Below are positions 17,226 through 24,895 of a DNA stretch of 64,000 nt, piece after piece. The notes beneath the pieces were generated by a model. It was not told the DNA's origin, did no database searches, and saw only the letters and a list, made by a program, of their open reading frames with translations. Both the position numbers and the translations under genes were made by a program. Source of the DNA: Cellulophaga sp. HaHa_2_95 (GTDB taxonomy: Bacteria > Bacteroidota > Bacteroidia > Flavobacteriales > Flavobacteriaceae); assembly GCF_019278565.1 (NCBI RefSeq), contig NZ_CP058988.1:2728001-2792000 (forward strand), given 5' to 3'. Each line of letters opens with the position of its first letter. Position 1 is the stretch's first letter.

Positions 17226-18584
17226 TTATTGTTGTTCGTAATCCGTATCCCATTCAGAACCTTCATCACCTTTTTGACCATCCATTTTAATCAAAAAGTT
17301 TTTAGCAGGGAAATAAGGCTTAAGTCTTACATCAAGTAATATACGGTCTAATTGATTTGGATCTTGTTCAAATTTTTTGATTTCAAAATTTTCTATCAAT
17401 TTATCTGGACCCGTAATTCCGTCTAAGAAATGTACAATTTGTTTATGAATTTCGTTTCTAGTTTTAGCATTAAAGTTTTCAAAAGCTCTACGGTTAAGAA
17501 AATCCATTAATACTTTTGTTACATAATCAAAAACACGCACTACAGAATAGGTTTGTAGCCCTAAGTTATCACCATTAAATAAGGTCTTTGCAGAAAATGC
17601 CATCACCTTGCCATATTCATTAACCATAGGAACAAGGCCAAGGTTTTCTAAATTTGCAATTTCACCTTTTCTTAAATCAAAGGCAACACCATCTACTTCA
17701 CTTAAACCACCGTGTTTTTTACCTGCAGTTACTTGAGACATTAGAGTTCTATATATTTTACCCGCTAAAGCTCCAGAAGGTGCAACGTGTAAATCTTCTT
17801 CCTCTCCTACTTCTGCATGCTTACCTCTACCTACTAACCAATTACAGGTCATAATAGTGTTTGATAAATACATGTCACCACTTGCAAGATTAGCACTTTC
17901 AAACATTTCCATAACGTCATCTGGCTCATCTAAATGCGCAAAATCCGTTACTAAAGTTACTTTATTATCGTGAGCTAATTTCGCCCATTTGTCTACAACA
18001 GATTTAGAACCTAAATACCCTGGTAATACCATTAAGGAATAGTTTTCTCTTAAATCCAATCGGTCATATTTAGAAACCAATTCTTCTCTTATATGGTCAA
18101 AGAAACGTGTGTTATCTAAATCTGTTAATTGGTCTAATTCTGCATTTACTATAGACACATTTTTTAATGATGGTAAATCTGTGTTTTTATAGAAAAGCGC
18201 TACAGAGCGGTATGAAGATTCTAATTCTTCCGACTCTTCTAGTGCTTGTTTTATATTTTTATTTAATAGCTCTAATGATTGTTTAGATTTATCATCTGCA
18301 GATTGTACTTGATCAAGGATATCGTCACCAGATTTCAACGTTTCTGACCAAAGTTCAAGAATTTTCTGTAAAGCTTGTCGTTCAGATTTTTTTCCGTTCT
18401 CTGTTAAGAACATCTTTCTTCTGGCCTTACGGTCAGGATTTAAATTCTGTACATCATCAATCGCTGATTCTAATAAATCAAATCCACCAAACTTGGCTAA
18501 CCCGTCTGCTTTTTCTTTAATTTGATCTATAAATGGTTTGTCACTTAAATGCGACTCTTGGTTGTTTTGTGAAGTATTCGCCAT
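17226..18584 (-). CDS. tssC: T6SS contractile sheath large subunit TssC
   Basis: 452 aa, the usual size for the subtype iii large sheath subunit. I recognise the long helical N-terminus, the core segment L-M-V-L-P-G-Y-L-G near residue 193, an S-N-T-I-M-T-C-N-W segment at ~252 and the C-terminal P-Y-F-P-A-K-N-F region. With TssB it forms the cytoplasmic sheath whose contraction drives the Hcp tube outward. It starts 15 bp after tssB, and the operon ends at the hairpin at 17163-17203. Confidence 0.92.
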   Translation of the reverse strand: MANTSQNNQESHLSDKPFIDQIKEKADGLAKFGGFDLLESAIDDVQNLNPDRKARRKMFLTENGKKSERQALQKILELWSETLKSGDDILDQVQSADDKSKQSLELLNKNIKQALEESEELESSYRSVALFYKNTDLPSLKNVSIVNAELDQLTDLDNTRFFDHIREELVSKYDRLDLRENYSLMVLPGYLGSKSVVDKWAKLAHDNKVTLVTDFAHLDEPDDVMEMFESANLASGDMYLSNTIMTCNWLVGRGKHAEVGEEEDLHVAPSGALAGKIYRTLMSQVTAGKKHGGLSEVDGVAFDLRKGEIANLENLGLVPMVNEYGKVMAFSAKTLFNGDNLGLQTYSVVRVFDYVTKVLMDFLNRRAFENFNAKTRNEIHKQIVHFLDGITGPDKLIENFEIKKFEQDPNQLDRILLDVRLKPYFPAKNFLIKMDGQKGDEGSEWDTDYEQQ

Positions 18585-18599
18585 AATTGCTTTTCGTAA

Positions 18600-19049
18600 T
18601 TATTTAGTGTTTTTTATTTCGTTAATCAATGCATCAATAGTATCAATTAGCGCTCCTTTTGCTTCTGGATCTTGTAATGCAGATTTTAAAATTTTATTGG
18701 TTTTTAATTGCTTAATGATTTTTTTATACTGATCACTTTCAATTTCTAATTCTTTTAAGAAAACACTATTATTGGTAATTCCTTTTTTACCGAAATCGCC
18801 TAAATTGCTGAATTTTATGGTTTCATTTATTGTTCCTCCATTTTTATCTTCAAAAGGGACCTTTAATTCAGGTCTAAAATGTTCAAAAATATCTTCTACA
18901 GTTCTTAAACCTTCTATTACCTCTGGCTTTATTGGCGTATTCGGAGTTAATTTACCTGCAATTAAAGTTCTGTTTTGTGGAATTTCATTTAGAGCTTCAC
19001 TTGCATCGCCTTTAACATCATTAGCACCTATTCCAAAATTACTAGCCAT
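18600..19049 (-). CDS. tssB: T6SS contractile sheath small subunit TssB
   Basis: 149 aa. Contains the TssB-type R-T-L-I-A-G-K-L-T segment (about residues 28-36), followed by the V-E-D-I-F-E-H-F-R-P segment and a F-x-x-L-x-D-F segment typical of small sheath subunits. Directly upstream of tssC with 15 bp between. Its product interlocks with TssC to build the contractile sheath. Start ATG ends at 19049. Confidence 0.9.
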   Translation of the reverse strand: MASNFGIGANDVKGDASEALNEIPQNRTLIAGKLTPNTPIKPEVIEGLRTVEDIFEHFRPELKVPFEDKNGGTINETIKFSNLGDFGKKGITNNSVFLKELEIESDQYKKIIKQLKTNKILKSALQDPEAKGALIDTIDALINEIKNTK

Positions 19050-19122
19050 ATTTTATATTTTTTAAGTTGGTTAAATTTAATCAAAAAAAGTTATTTACAA
19101 TAGTTATATAGAAGATAAACGT

Positions 19123-19153
19123 AAAAAGGAGGCATTTAAGTATGCCTCCTTTT
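19123..19153 (-). terminator. Terminator after hcp
   Basis: Perfect stem AAAAGGAGGCAT / ATGCCTCCTTTT around a short loop, 25 bp past the hcp stop. A/T runs on both sides would let it act in either direction. Confidence 0.85.
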
Positions 19154-19177
19154 AGAAAATATGTAATTTTTATGAGA

Positions 19178-19564
19178 TTATACCCACTCGTTGATATGCT
19201 CACCACCACCACTAGATAATTCTTTTGCAGAAATAGTGAAAGTTTCAGTTAAAGGATTTTGGCCAGAAGACTCAAAATTCTCTCTATACTTGATTAAGTA
19301 ACCTTCTTTAAAGTTTACTTCTTTTAAGGTAGCATCGTTATCTCTTTTTACGAAAACGATAGTTCCATCTTTTCTTTCGAAGTTATTAGTCATCCATTCG
19401 AAAAAACCAGTTTCTCCGTTAGACTCAACAGTTAAGTTAATACGACCACCTCTTGTTACAGAAGAAGGTCTTCCTGTAGGATCTACTTCTTGGTTCAAAT
19501 CATAAGAACAATGTAAAATGTTGAACTCTTTTCCTGCTACTTTTAATCTTGCTTTGAAAGCCAT
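19178..19564 (-). CDS. tssD: T6SS tube protein Hcp (TssD), main copy
   Basis: Start at the ATG ending at 19564, giving M-A-F-K-A-R-L as in other Bacteroidota Hcp; the longer ORF start adds seven unlikely residues. 128 aa with V-A-G-K-E-F-N-I-L-H-C-S-Y, G-R-P-S-S-V-T-R-G-G and F-F-E-W-M. Forms the hexameric ring stack inside the sheath. It is a single-gene unit with its own terminator, as is common for this highly made structural protein. It lies between the sheath operon and the PKD membrane protein. Confidence 0.92.
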   Translation of the reverse strand: MAFKARLKVAGKEFNILHCSYDLNQEVDPTGRPSSVTRGGRINLTVESNGETGFFEWMTNNFERKDGTIVFVKRDNDATLKEVNFKEGYLIKYRENFESSGQNPLTETFTISAKELSSGGGEHINEWV

Positions 19565-19722
19565 AATAATGTGTTTTTGTGGCAAATACTGCCTAGTTTA
19601 TATAACGTCACATAAGGACATCGTAAATATAAAAACTATTTTAAGAAGTAGAAAATAAACTCGATGAACTGCATCATAAAGTCTTAATTAAGAACTTCTT
19701 ACCTTATTATATATATAATCTA

Positions 19723-20745
19723 TTAAAAAGTCTTAGAAAAGAGTCCTTTTTTAATCTTCATATCAATAGTCATACTAGTAATACAACCCGTATCTTCCTT
19801 CTTTCTCAAGTTTAAACTATTGATTTCAATTTTTTGATCTCTTATAGCATTAAAAAGCTGATTCACTGTATAGCGTTTACCACTTTTATTAAAGACAGGA
19901 ATACTACTATAGCAAAAATAAGAACGCATAGCTCTGTCATCTAATCTTCTTTCTGAATATCCCACTAACATTTGTAAAATCTCATCAGAAGAAACTACAA
20001 TTTTCTTAACCTCTGGCTCTACAACAGGTTCAGGAACGGTTACGGTGGGTGGAAGCACTAAAGAATCATTAATATTATCTAAAGCGGTCTCAATAGGATC
20101 AACTCGGTTTCTTGGTGTTATTACTTGACGTTCTCCCCTACTATCTAAAACAACTATTCGGCGTCTAGACTCATGTCTTCTATCCCCGTTTACAACCAAT
20201 AAAATTGTTTTCTCTCCTGGAGATTTAAATGTATATTTCTCCTCTTTGTTGGTTCCATCAATATGCAATGACTCCCCAAAACTCCATTGCCAAGATTCTG
20301 CGAATGGAGCATCACTTGAAAATACAACCTCCTCACCTACTTTAACATTTGTAGGTAATATTATATTCGGAATTAACTCAGGAGAAATTAATTCTTTCTT
20401 CTCATTAATGGTAATCTCCTTAACCACATCACATTGACCATTTACTCGTAATGCTACTTTATAAGTTCCTGGTTTTGTAAATTGATGTGCTACATTAGAT
20501 TGAAATTTTGTGTTAGTTTTGTCACCAAAATCCCACTCCCATTCAACACCAGAATCATCAATGCTATTAAATTCAATTAAATCTTCTGTGGTAAAAGAAT
20601 TTGCTATGATCTTAAAATCAGGGTTTCCACAATCAACCTTACTGTTAATTTTAAACGAGATTAGTATTAATCCTACAACAAGTAATACTAAAAAAGTTAG
20701 AAATACGTTTCGATCAAAGTGGGTTTTTATATTATTACTTTTCAT
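19723..20745 (-). CDS. T6SS-linked membrane protein with two PKD domains
   Basis: 340 aa. One N-terminal membrane segment (about 13-31), then two PKD domains at ~40-115 (W-E-W-D-F-G-D) and ~125-200 (W-Q-W-S-F-G-E), a Pro/Val-rich linker (~225-250) and a C-terminal domain of about 90 residues with three Cys. Topology suggests an inner-membrane anchor with a periplasmic body. It is divergent from the T6SS core operon, 61 bp away. The Bacteroidota T6SS membrane complex is built of TssN, Q, O, P and R. This gene is the best candidate for a TssP-type component, but I base that on position and topology, not on a recognised TssP signature. Confidence 0.55.
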   Translation of the reverse strand: MKSNNIKTHFDRNVFLTFLVLLVVGLILISFKINSKVDCGNPDFKIIANSFTTEDLIEFNSIDDSGVEWEWDFGDKTNTKFQSNVAHQFTKPGTYKVALRVNGQCDVVKEITINEKKELISPELIPNIILPTNVKVGEEVVFSSDAPFAESWQWSFGESLHIDGTNKEEKYTFKSPGEKTILLVVNGDRRHESRRRIVVLDSRGERQVITPRNRVDPIETALDNINDSLVLPPTVTVPEPVVEPEVKKIVVSSDEILQMLVGYSERRLDDRAMRSYFCYSSIPVFNKSGKRYTVNQLFNAIRDQKIEINSLNLRKKEDTGCITSMTIDMKIKKGLFSKTF

Positions 20746-20750
20746 TAAAA

Positions 20751-20784
20751 TTGGTAATAGAAATTATTAAACTCTTATATTTAT
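20751..20784 (+). promoter_or_regulatory. Weak promoter candidate for T6SS core operon
   Basis: TTG at 20751 and TATATTTA at 20777-20784, spaced 23 bp, end 23 bp before the NlpC/P60 start. Spacing and last base are off consensus. The 61-bp divergent gap must hold promoters for both directions. Confidence 0.28.
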
Positions 20785-20806
20785 CCTTAAAATTACAATT
20801 ATTACT

Positions 20807-21430
20807 ATGAAACTAAAACTGATGTTTTTAATTCTTATTGTGCAATTTATAGGTTGTGGTAAAAACACTTCCAAAGGTGTAGACCAAATGTACTATAAAA
20901 AACAAATAGAAGAAGCACATAGGTTGAAAGAAAAAGAAGCTCTTGTTGTAAAAGAACCAGAAAGAGTAGCTACAACTACCTACCTTACTTATGAGGAAAA
21001 AGAGGAGTTTGCTAAGGCGTTGAATATTCCTACAGAAGAGCTTGAGAATGAAAAGTTATATGGTAAAATTAAAGACTGGTTTGGCGTTCCTTATTTATGG
21101 GGAGGAACCACAAAAAGAGGTGTAGATTGTTCTGCATTTGTACAACATGTATATGATGTAGTGTACGAAAAAGAATTGCCTAGAACTTCGCAACAACAAT
21201 TTGATGCCAATTTAGATGTAGCTTTTAAAAGTCAGAAAAATTTAAAAAACGGAGATCTTATCTTTTTTAGACTAAGACACAAAGAAAAAGTAATCTCTCA
21301 TGTGGGCATTTATTTACAGAACGGAATGTTTTTAGGATCAAATTCACCAAGAGGAGTAGAAATTGCAAATTTGAAAGATGCGTATTGGCAAGATAAATAT
21401 GTTTCTTCTGCCAGAGCCTTATTAAAATAA
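20807..21430 (+). CDS. NlpC/P60 lipoprotein heading the T6SS operon
   Basis: 207 aa lipoprotein (F-I-G-C, Cys17). An NlpC/P60 domain fills ~85-207: P-Y-L-W-G-G, catalytic G-V-D-C-S-A-F (Cys108) and S-H-V-G-I-Y-L (His165). The third triad position, His in E. coli Spr (F-V-H-A-S), reads F-L-G-S-N here, so Gly177 sits where His is expected. The family cleaves peptidoglycan stem peptides. A wall hydrolase would help a T6SS envelope complex pass the cell wall. It lies 4 bp before tssG, so it is part of the operon. Activity is uncertain because of the altered triad. Confidence 0.8.
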   Translation: MKLKLMFLILIVQFIGCGKNTSKGVDQMYYKKQIEEAHRLKEKEALVVKEPERVATTTYLTYEEKEEFAKALNIPTEELENEKLYGKIKDWFGVPYLWGGTTKRGVDCSAFVQHVYDVVYEKELPRTSQQQFDANLDVAFKSQKNLKNGDLIFFRLRHKEKVISHVGIYLQNGMFLGSNSPRGVEIANLKDAYWQDKYVSSARALLK

Positions 21431-21434
21431 TTTA

Positions 21435-22343
21435 ATGGAAAACAATATACTACAGGAAATTCGAGAACATTTTGATGGCTTGGATTTTGATATAAAAGCA
21501 GAAACATTTGCGGCGGGAATCAAAGAATTCTCTGATGTTTCTTACAGCTATTCTGATTATTTCAAAAGAAGGTACAGTCCTGATGTTTCTGGTATTAGGG
21601 AAGATGATGTTTTTAAGGAGAATATAGTTGTTCATCTTAGTCGTCGTGGATTTTACAATATTTTTCCAGAACGTTTTTTTCATAAAACTGTTGGTAGCAC
21701 TGGGTTTGTAAATGATATGGTCAATGCCTACAAGAATAGAAAAGTAGAGCAAGAAAAAGCCCAAAAGTTTTTTAATCCGTTAGAGGAAGAATTTTTTCTA
21801 CACAGAGTAGAAGTAGAACGAGAAGAAGATCGTATTTTTGAATCGCTGGGAAATTCTGAATTAGTTTATTTCTTGTCAGACTTATGGGAGATCAATTCTA
21901 ACATACCACATGTCATGGCCGGAAAAATTTTGAAAGCAATTCCCTTTATGCATAAGATTGCAGGAAATTTAACGTTAATACAGCAAGTATTAGAAACAAT
22001 AATCGAAGAAAACTTAACCATAACCAAAACATACACCACCATTCCTAACACACACGAACATAACGATACCTTGCAATTAGGCGTAAATTTAGCGACGGCA
22101 ACTACCGGTGCTTCCTATTTGCCAAAATATACGTTCACCATTAATAATATTAAAAACCCCGAAAAAATTCATGATTATTTACCTAAAGGACAAATTAGTT
22201 TGGTAATGCAGTATTTTTTAGATCACACCATGCCTTTTGAGAGTGATTTTGAAATAGACTTTACTTTGCCTCAGAAAAAACAAAACTTTACACTGAGTGA
22301 TGCCATCTTTGCTGGTCGACTTGGTATATCTTCTACAATATAA
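21435..22343 (+). CDS. tssG: T6SS baseplate subunit TssG
   Basis: 302 aa. N-terminal F-D-I-K-A-E-T region, a mid segment F-F-N-P-L-E-E-E-F-F (~110-120) and C-terminal A-G-R-L-G-I-S-S-T-I, which parallels the C-terminal R-L-G segment of TssG. With TssF, TssE and TssK it forms the baseplate wedge. It starts 4 bp after the NlpC/P60 gene and is followed 5 bp later by tssN. The family is poorly conserved in sequence, so the call also rests on operon position and the presence of all other baseplate parts. Confidence 0.78.
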   Translation: MENNILQEIREHFDGLDFDIKAETFAAGIKEFSDVSYSYSDYFKRRYSPDVSGIREDDVFKENIVVHLSRRGFYNIFPERFFHKTVGSTGFVNDMVNAYKNRKVEQEKAQKFFNPLEEEFFLHRVEVEREEDRIFESLGNSELVYFLSDLWEINSNIPHVMAGKILKAIPFMHKIAGNLTLIQQVLETIIEENLTITKTYTTIPNTHEHNDTLQLGVNLATATTGASYLPKYTFTINNIKNPEKIHDYLPKGQISLVMQYFLDHTMPFESDFEIDFTLPQKKQNFTLSDAIFAGRLGISSTI

Positions 22344-22348
22344 TTTTC

Positions 22349-23215
22349 ATGATAAAACGTTACTTAAAAACATTAATAAGCTTTGAGGCATTGATGCCTT
22401 TTATGATTATTGTGGTTATCACGATACTTGTACTTACCTTATTTGCTTCTAAAACACCTGGTTTTAAAAAACAACGCAAGAAGTTTTATATCTATTTGAT
22501 ATCAGGTATTGTCGTAATGGGAATATTTACGTGTATTGTCTATAACTTAAAACAAACTGGCGTATTACTTCGGTACTTTTCCATGCTTAGTTTTTCTTTT
22601 TTATTGGGAGCTTTGCATGTGTACTTTGTCCGTTATTTCTTTGACAAATTTGAAATAGAAAATAAATTTAAAGAATTGCTAATTGCCTTTGTAACTGCCT
22701 TGGTGCTTGTTGTACCTATTATAATGGTAGCCTCTTACTTTCAAGATCTAAAGTATCTAGGTTATTATTTCTTAATTACAACCACTTTTGTAGTGCCTAC
22801 CGCATTTTATGCACTGTTTAATTATGCTATAAGCGTACCCGTAAAGTTATATTCTAAATGGTATTACCCTTTAGGTAATAAATATGAATCTCCTAAACAT
22901 TATGAGTTAAACAATATGATTGTTTTAAACTTTATGTTTTATAAAAACACGAAAGAAACTCATCTAACAAGTTTTAAAGCTAAAGCACCTAAAGATATGG
23001 ATTTTGGTAGGTTGTTTTTCTTTTTCATTAATGATTACAACAGTAAAAAAACCACCACTAAAATTGAGCTTCTTGAAGACTCTGGAGATCCATTTGGCTG
23101 GTATTTTCAAACCAAACCTAAATGGTTTGGAGCTTCAAAACATATTAATTCATCACTAACCGTAGAACAAAACAATCTAAATGATGGCGACACCGTAGTG
23201 TGCCAACGTATATAA
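22349..23215 (+). CDS. tssN: T6SS membrane protein TssN
   Basis: 288 aa. Five hydrophobic segments in the first ~165 residues, then a soluble C-terminal domain with P-L-G-N-K-Y near 173, N-M-I-V-L-N-F near 188 and W-Y-F-Q-T-K-P-K-W near 251. This layout fits TssN, the Bacteroidota-specific inner-membrane component reported to link the membrane complex to the baseplate. It lies between tssG and tssK, which supports that job. Start at the ATG 5 bp after tssG. Confidence 0.83.
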   Translation: MIKRYLKTLISFEALMPFMIIVVITILVLTLFASKTPGFKKQRKKFYIYLISGIVVMGIFTCIVYNLKQTGVLLRYFSMLSFSFLLGALHVYFVRYFFDKFEIENKFKELLIAFVTALVLVVPIIMVASYFQDLKYLGYYFLITTTFVVPTAFYALFNYAISVPVKLYSKWYYPLGNKYESPKHYELNNMIVLNFMFYKNTKETHLTSFKAKAPKDMDFGRLFFFFINDYNSKKTTTKIELLEDSGDPFGWYFQTKPKWFGASKHINSSLTVEQNNLNDGDTVVCQRI

Positions 23216-23223
23216 TATTTATT

Positions 23224-24366
23224 ATGATAGAGGACATAAAACACTTTAAAACAAATTGGATCGATGGTATGAAAATCTCTAAAGAGCATTTTCAAAACCT
23301 CCAAGACTACGCAGAAAATACAGCTAAAGATCTTACCAGCATTAGAATAGGAAAAGATGGTTATGGTTTGTTGGCATCACATTTAAGTGATCATAATGAA
23401 TACATTGTTACTATTGATGTGCATAAAAGCTTAAAAATTTCGATTAAAAAATTACGTGCTATCACTCCAAACGGTACGCGTGTAGAAATTACAAACTTCA
23501 CACCAGCGGTTAAAGAAGATGTGGTTGTTGAGCAGTTTGCAGATAACAAATTAGAAGAAGGTTTCGTTCTTTTAAATGTGGATCAAGAAGATACGGTTGC
23601 TTTTGGAGAGCAAAACCCCAAAGAAATGCCTCCTCGTTATCCGTATACTACAAACAGGTATTTTTTCACTTTTGTAACTGCAAATGATTTAGAAAAATCA
23701 GGACTAGCAGGGAACCAGCTTCCTATTGCCAAAATTATCAGAGAGAATAATGCTTTGGCCGCAGCCACAGATTACATAGCGCCTTCTACTACCCTAGGAA
23801 CTAGTGAAGCATTAATCGATTTTTATAATGTTGCCGAAGCTTTCTTGAAAATGGCCGAACGCAGTTCTATATTAATTGTACAAAAAATAAATACTAAACA
23901 GAGTGATAATCCTATTGCAGACGCTATGCATACAGTAGTAGATAAATTGTATGCTTATTTATCACAACAAATTACCTATGTAAAATGGGAAGAGTATGAA
24001 ATGCATCCTAAGAAATTAATTGAAATTATCGTTAGTTTTTCAAGACTTTTCAAGAGCTCAGTAGATGTATCATCACCGGAAAACAAAGAACAATTGTTCA
24101 ACTATTTTGGAGAATGGACAGATTTAAAGGGGGGTGATTATGAAAAAATATTTACCAACATTATCAATATTGACTACAAGCATACAGATGTTAATCAAAA
24201 CTTATTCATCATCAATTCATTTATGAATGTAATTGAGCGTTTGTTCACTATTCTTACGCAAGTAGATTATATCGGTAAACGTAGAGATATGGGCATATTT
24301 GTAAATGAAAATATTGTAGAAGACAAATTCGGTAAATCGGGAGGTCCTTCATTTTTAGCGGAATAA
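23224..24366 (+). CDS. tssK: T6SS baseplate subunit TssK
   Basis: Start taken at ATG 23224, giving M-I-E-D-I-K-H-F-K-T-N-W-I-D-G-M-K-I. That fits the usual TssK N-terminus (W-x-D-G-M-x-I-x-x-x-H-F). 380 aa. Later segments include P-P-R-Y-P-Y-T and a long helical C-terminal half. TssK trimers join the baseplate to the membrane complex. Preceded by tssN with 8 bp between and followed 14 bp later by tssO. Confidence 0.9.
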   Translation: MIEDIKHFKTNWIDGMKISKEHFQNLQDYAENTAKDLTSIRIGKDGYGLLASHLSDHNEYIVTIDVHKSLKISIKKLRAITPNGTRVEITNFTPAVKEDVVVEQFADNKLEEGFVLLNVDQEDTVAFGEQNPKEMPPRYPYTTNRYFFTFVTANDLEKSGLAGNQLPIAKIIRENNALAAATDYIAPSTTLGTSEALIDFYNVAEAFLKMAERSSILIVQKINTKQSDNPIADAMHTVVDKLYAYLSQQITYVKWEEYEMHPKKLIEIIVSFSRLFKSSVDVSSPENKEQLFNYFGEWTDLKGGDYEKIFTNIINIDYKHTDVNQNLFIINSFMNVIERLFTILTQVDYIGKRRDMGIFVNENIVEDKFGKSGGPSFLAE

Positions 24367-24380
24367 AATAAAATTGTACT

Positions 24381-24893
24381 ATGGAAATTTTAAATAAAAA
24401 AGAAAGGATATCTGCTTTTCTACTTTTTTTACTCATGTTTTTGGTCACTATTGTGCTCCTTTTTGTAGCCGTGTTTTTTAGTTACAAATTACCTTGGAAA
24501 GAGAATGATGTGTTACGTGCAGAAAACAAGAAAATTCAGTATGAATTTATGTATCAGAAGCAGTTTATCAATGAACTAAAACGTGTAGATGTTTTAATAG
24601 ATTCATTAGATAAAACAAAACAAGGAAATATCTTTTTAGAACAATCTATAAATTCTGACTTAGTAAAAATTAAGAATGATATTCCAAAAGACTCTCTTGA
24701 AAACAGGAACATGTATGAGAATTTAATTCTTACTTATAAGAAATTGTTAGACGCAAAAAGAGATTTAAAACAGGTAGCCAATGCTAAAACTGAAATTGAT
24801 AAATTAGATAAGCAATTGGATGATTATGAAGATCAAATACGAAATTTAGAAACCGCATTAGAATTAGCCAGACGTATAAACAGAAACCAATAA
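24381..24893 (+). CDS. tssO: T6SS transmembrane protein TssO
   Basis: 170 aa. N-terminal N-K-K-E-R-I-S-A-F-L followed by one long membrane segment (~11-32), S-Y-K-L-P-W-K-E-N-D, then a coiled coil (~40-165) with heptad Leu/Ile. This is the TssO layout: a bitopic inner-membrane protein with a periplasmic coiled coil in the Bacteroidota T6SS membrane complex. Ends 2 bp before tssH. Confidence 0.88.
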   Translation: MEILNKKERISAFLLFLLMFLVTIVLLFVAVFFSYKLPWKENDVLRAENKKIQYEFMYQKQFINELKRVDVLIDSLDKTKQGNIFLEQSINSDLVKIKNDIPKDSLENRNMYENLILTYKKLLDAKRDLKQVANAKTEIDKLDKQLDDYEDQIRNLETALELARRINRNQ

Positions 24894-24895
24894 GT

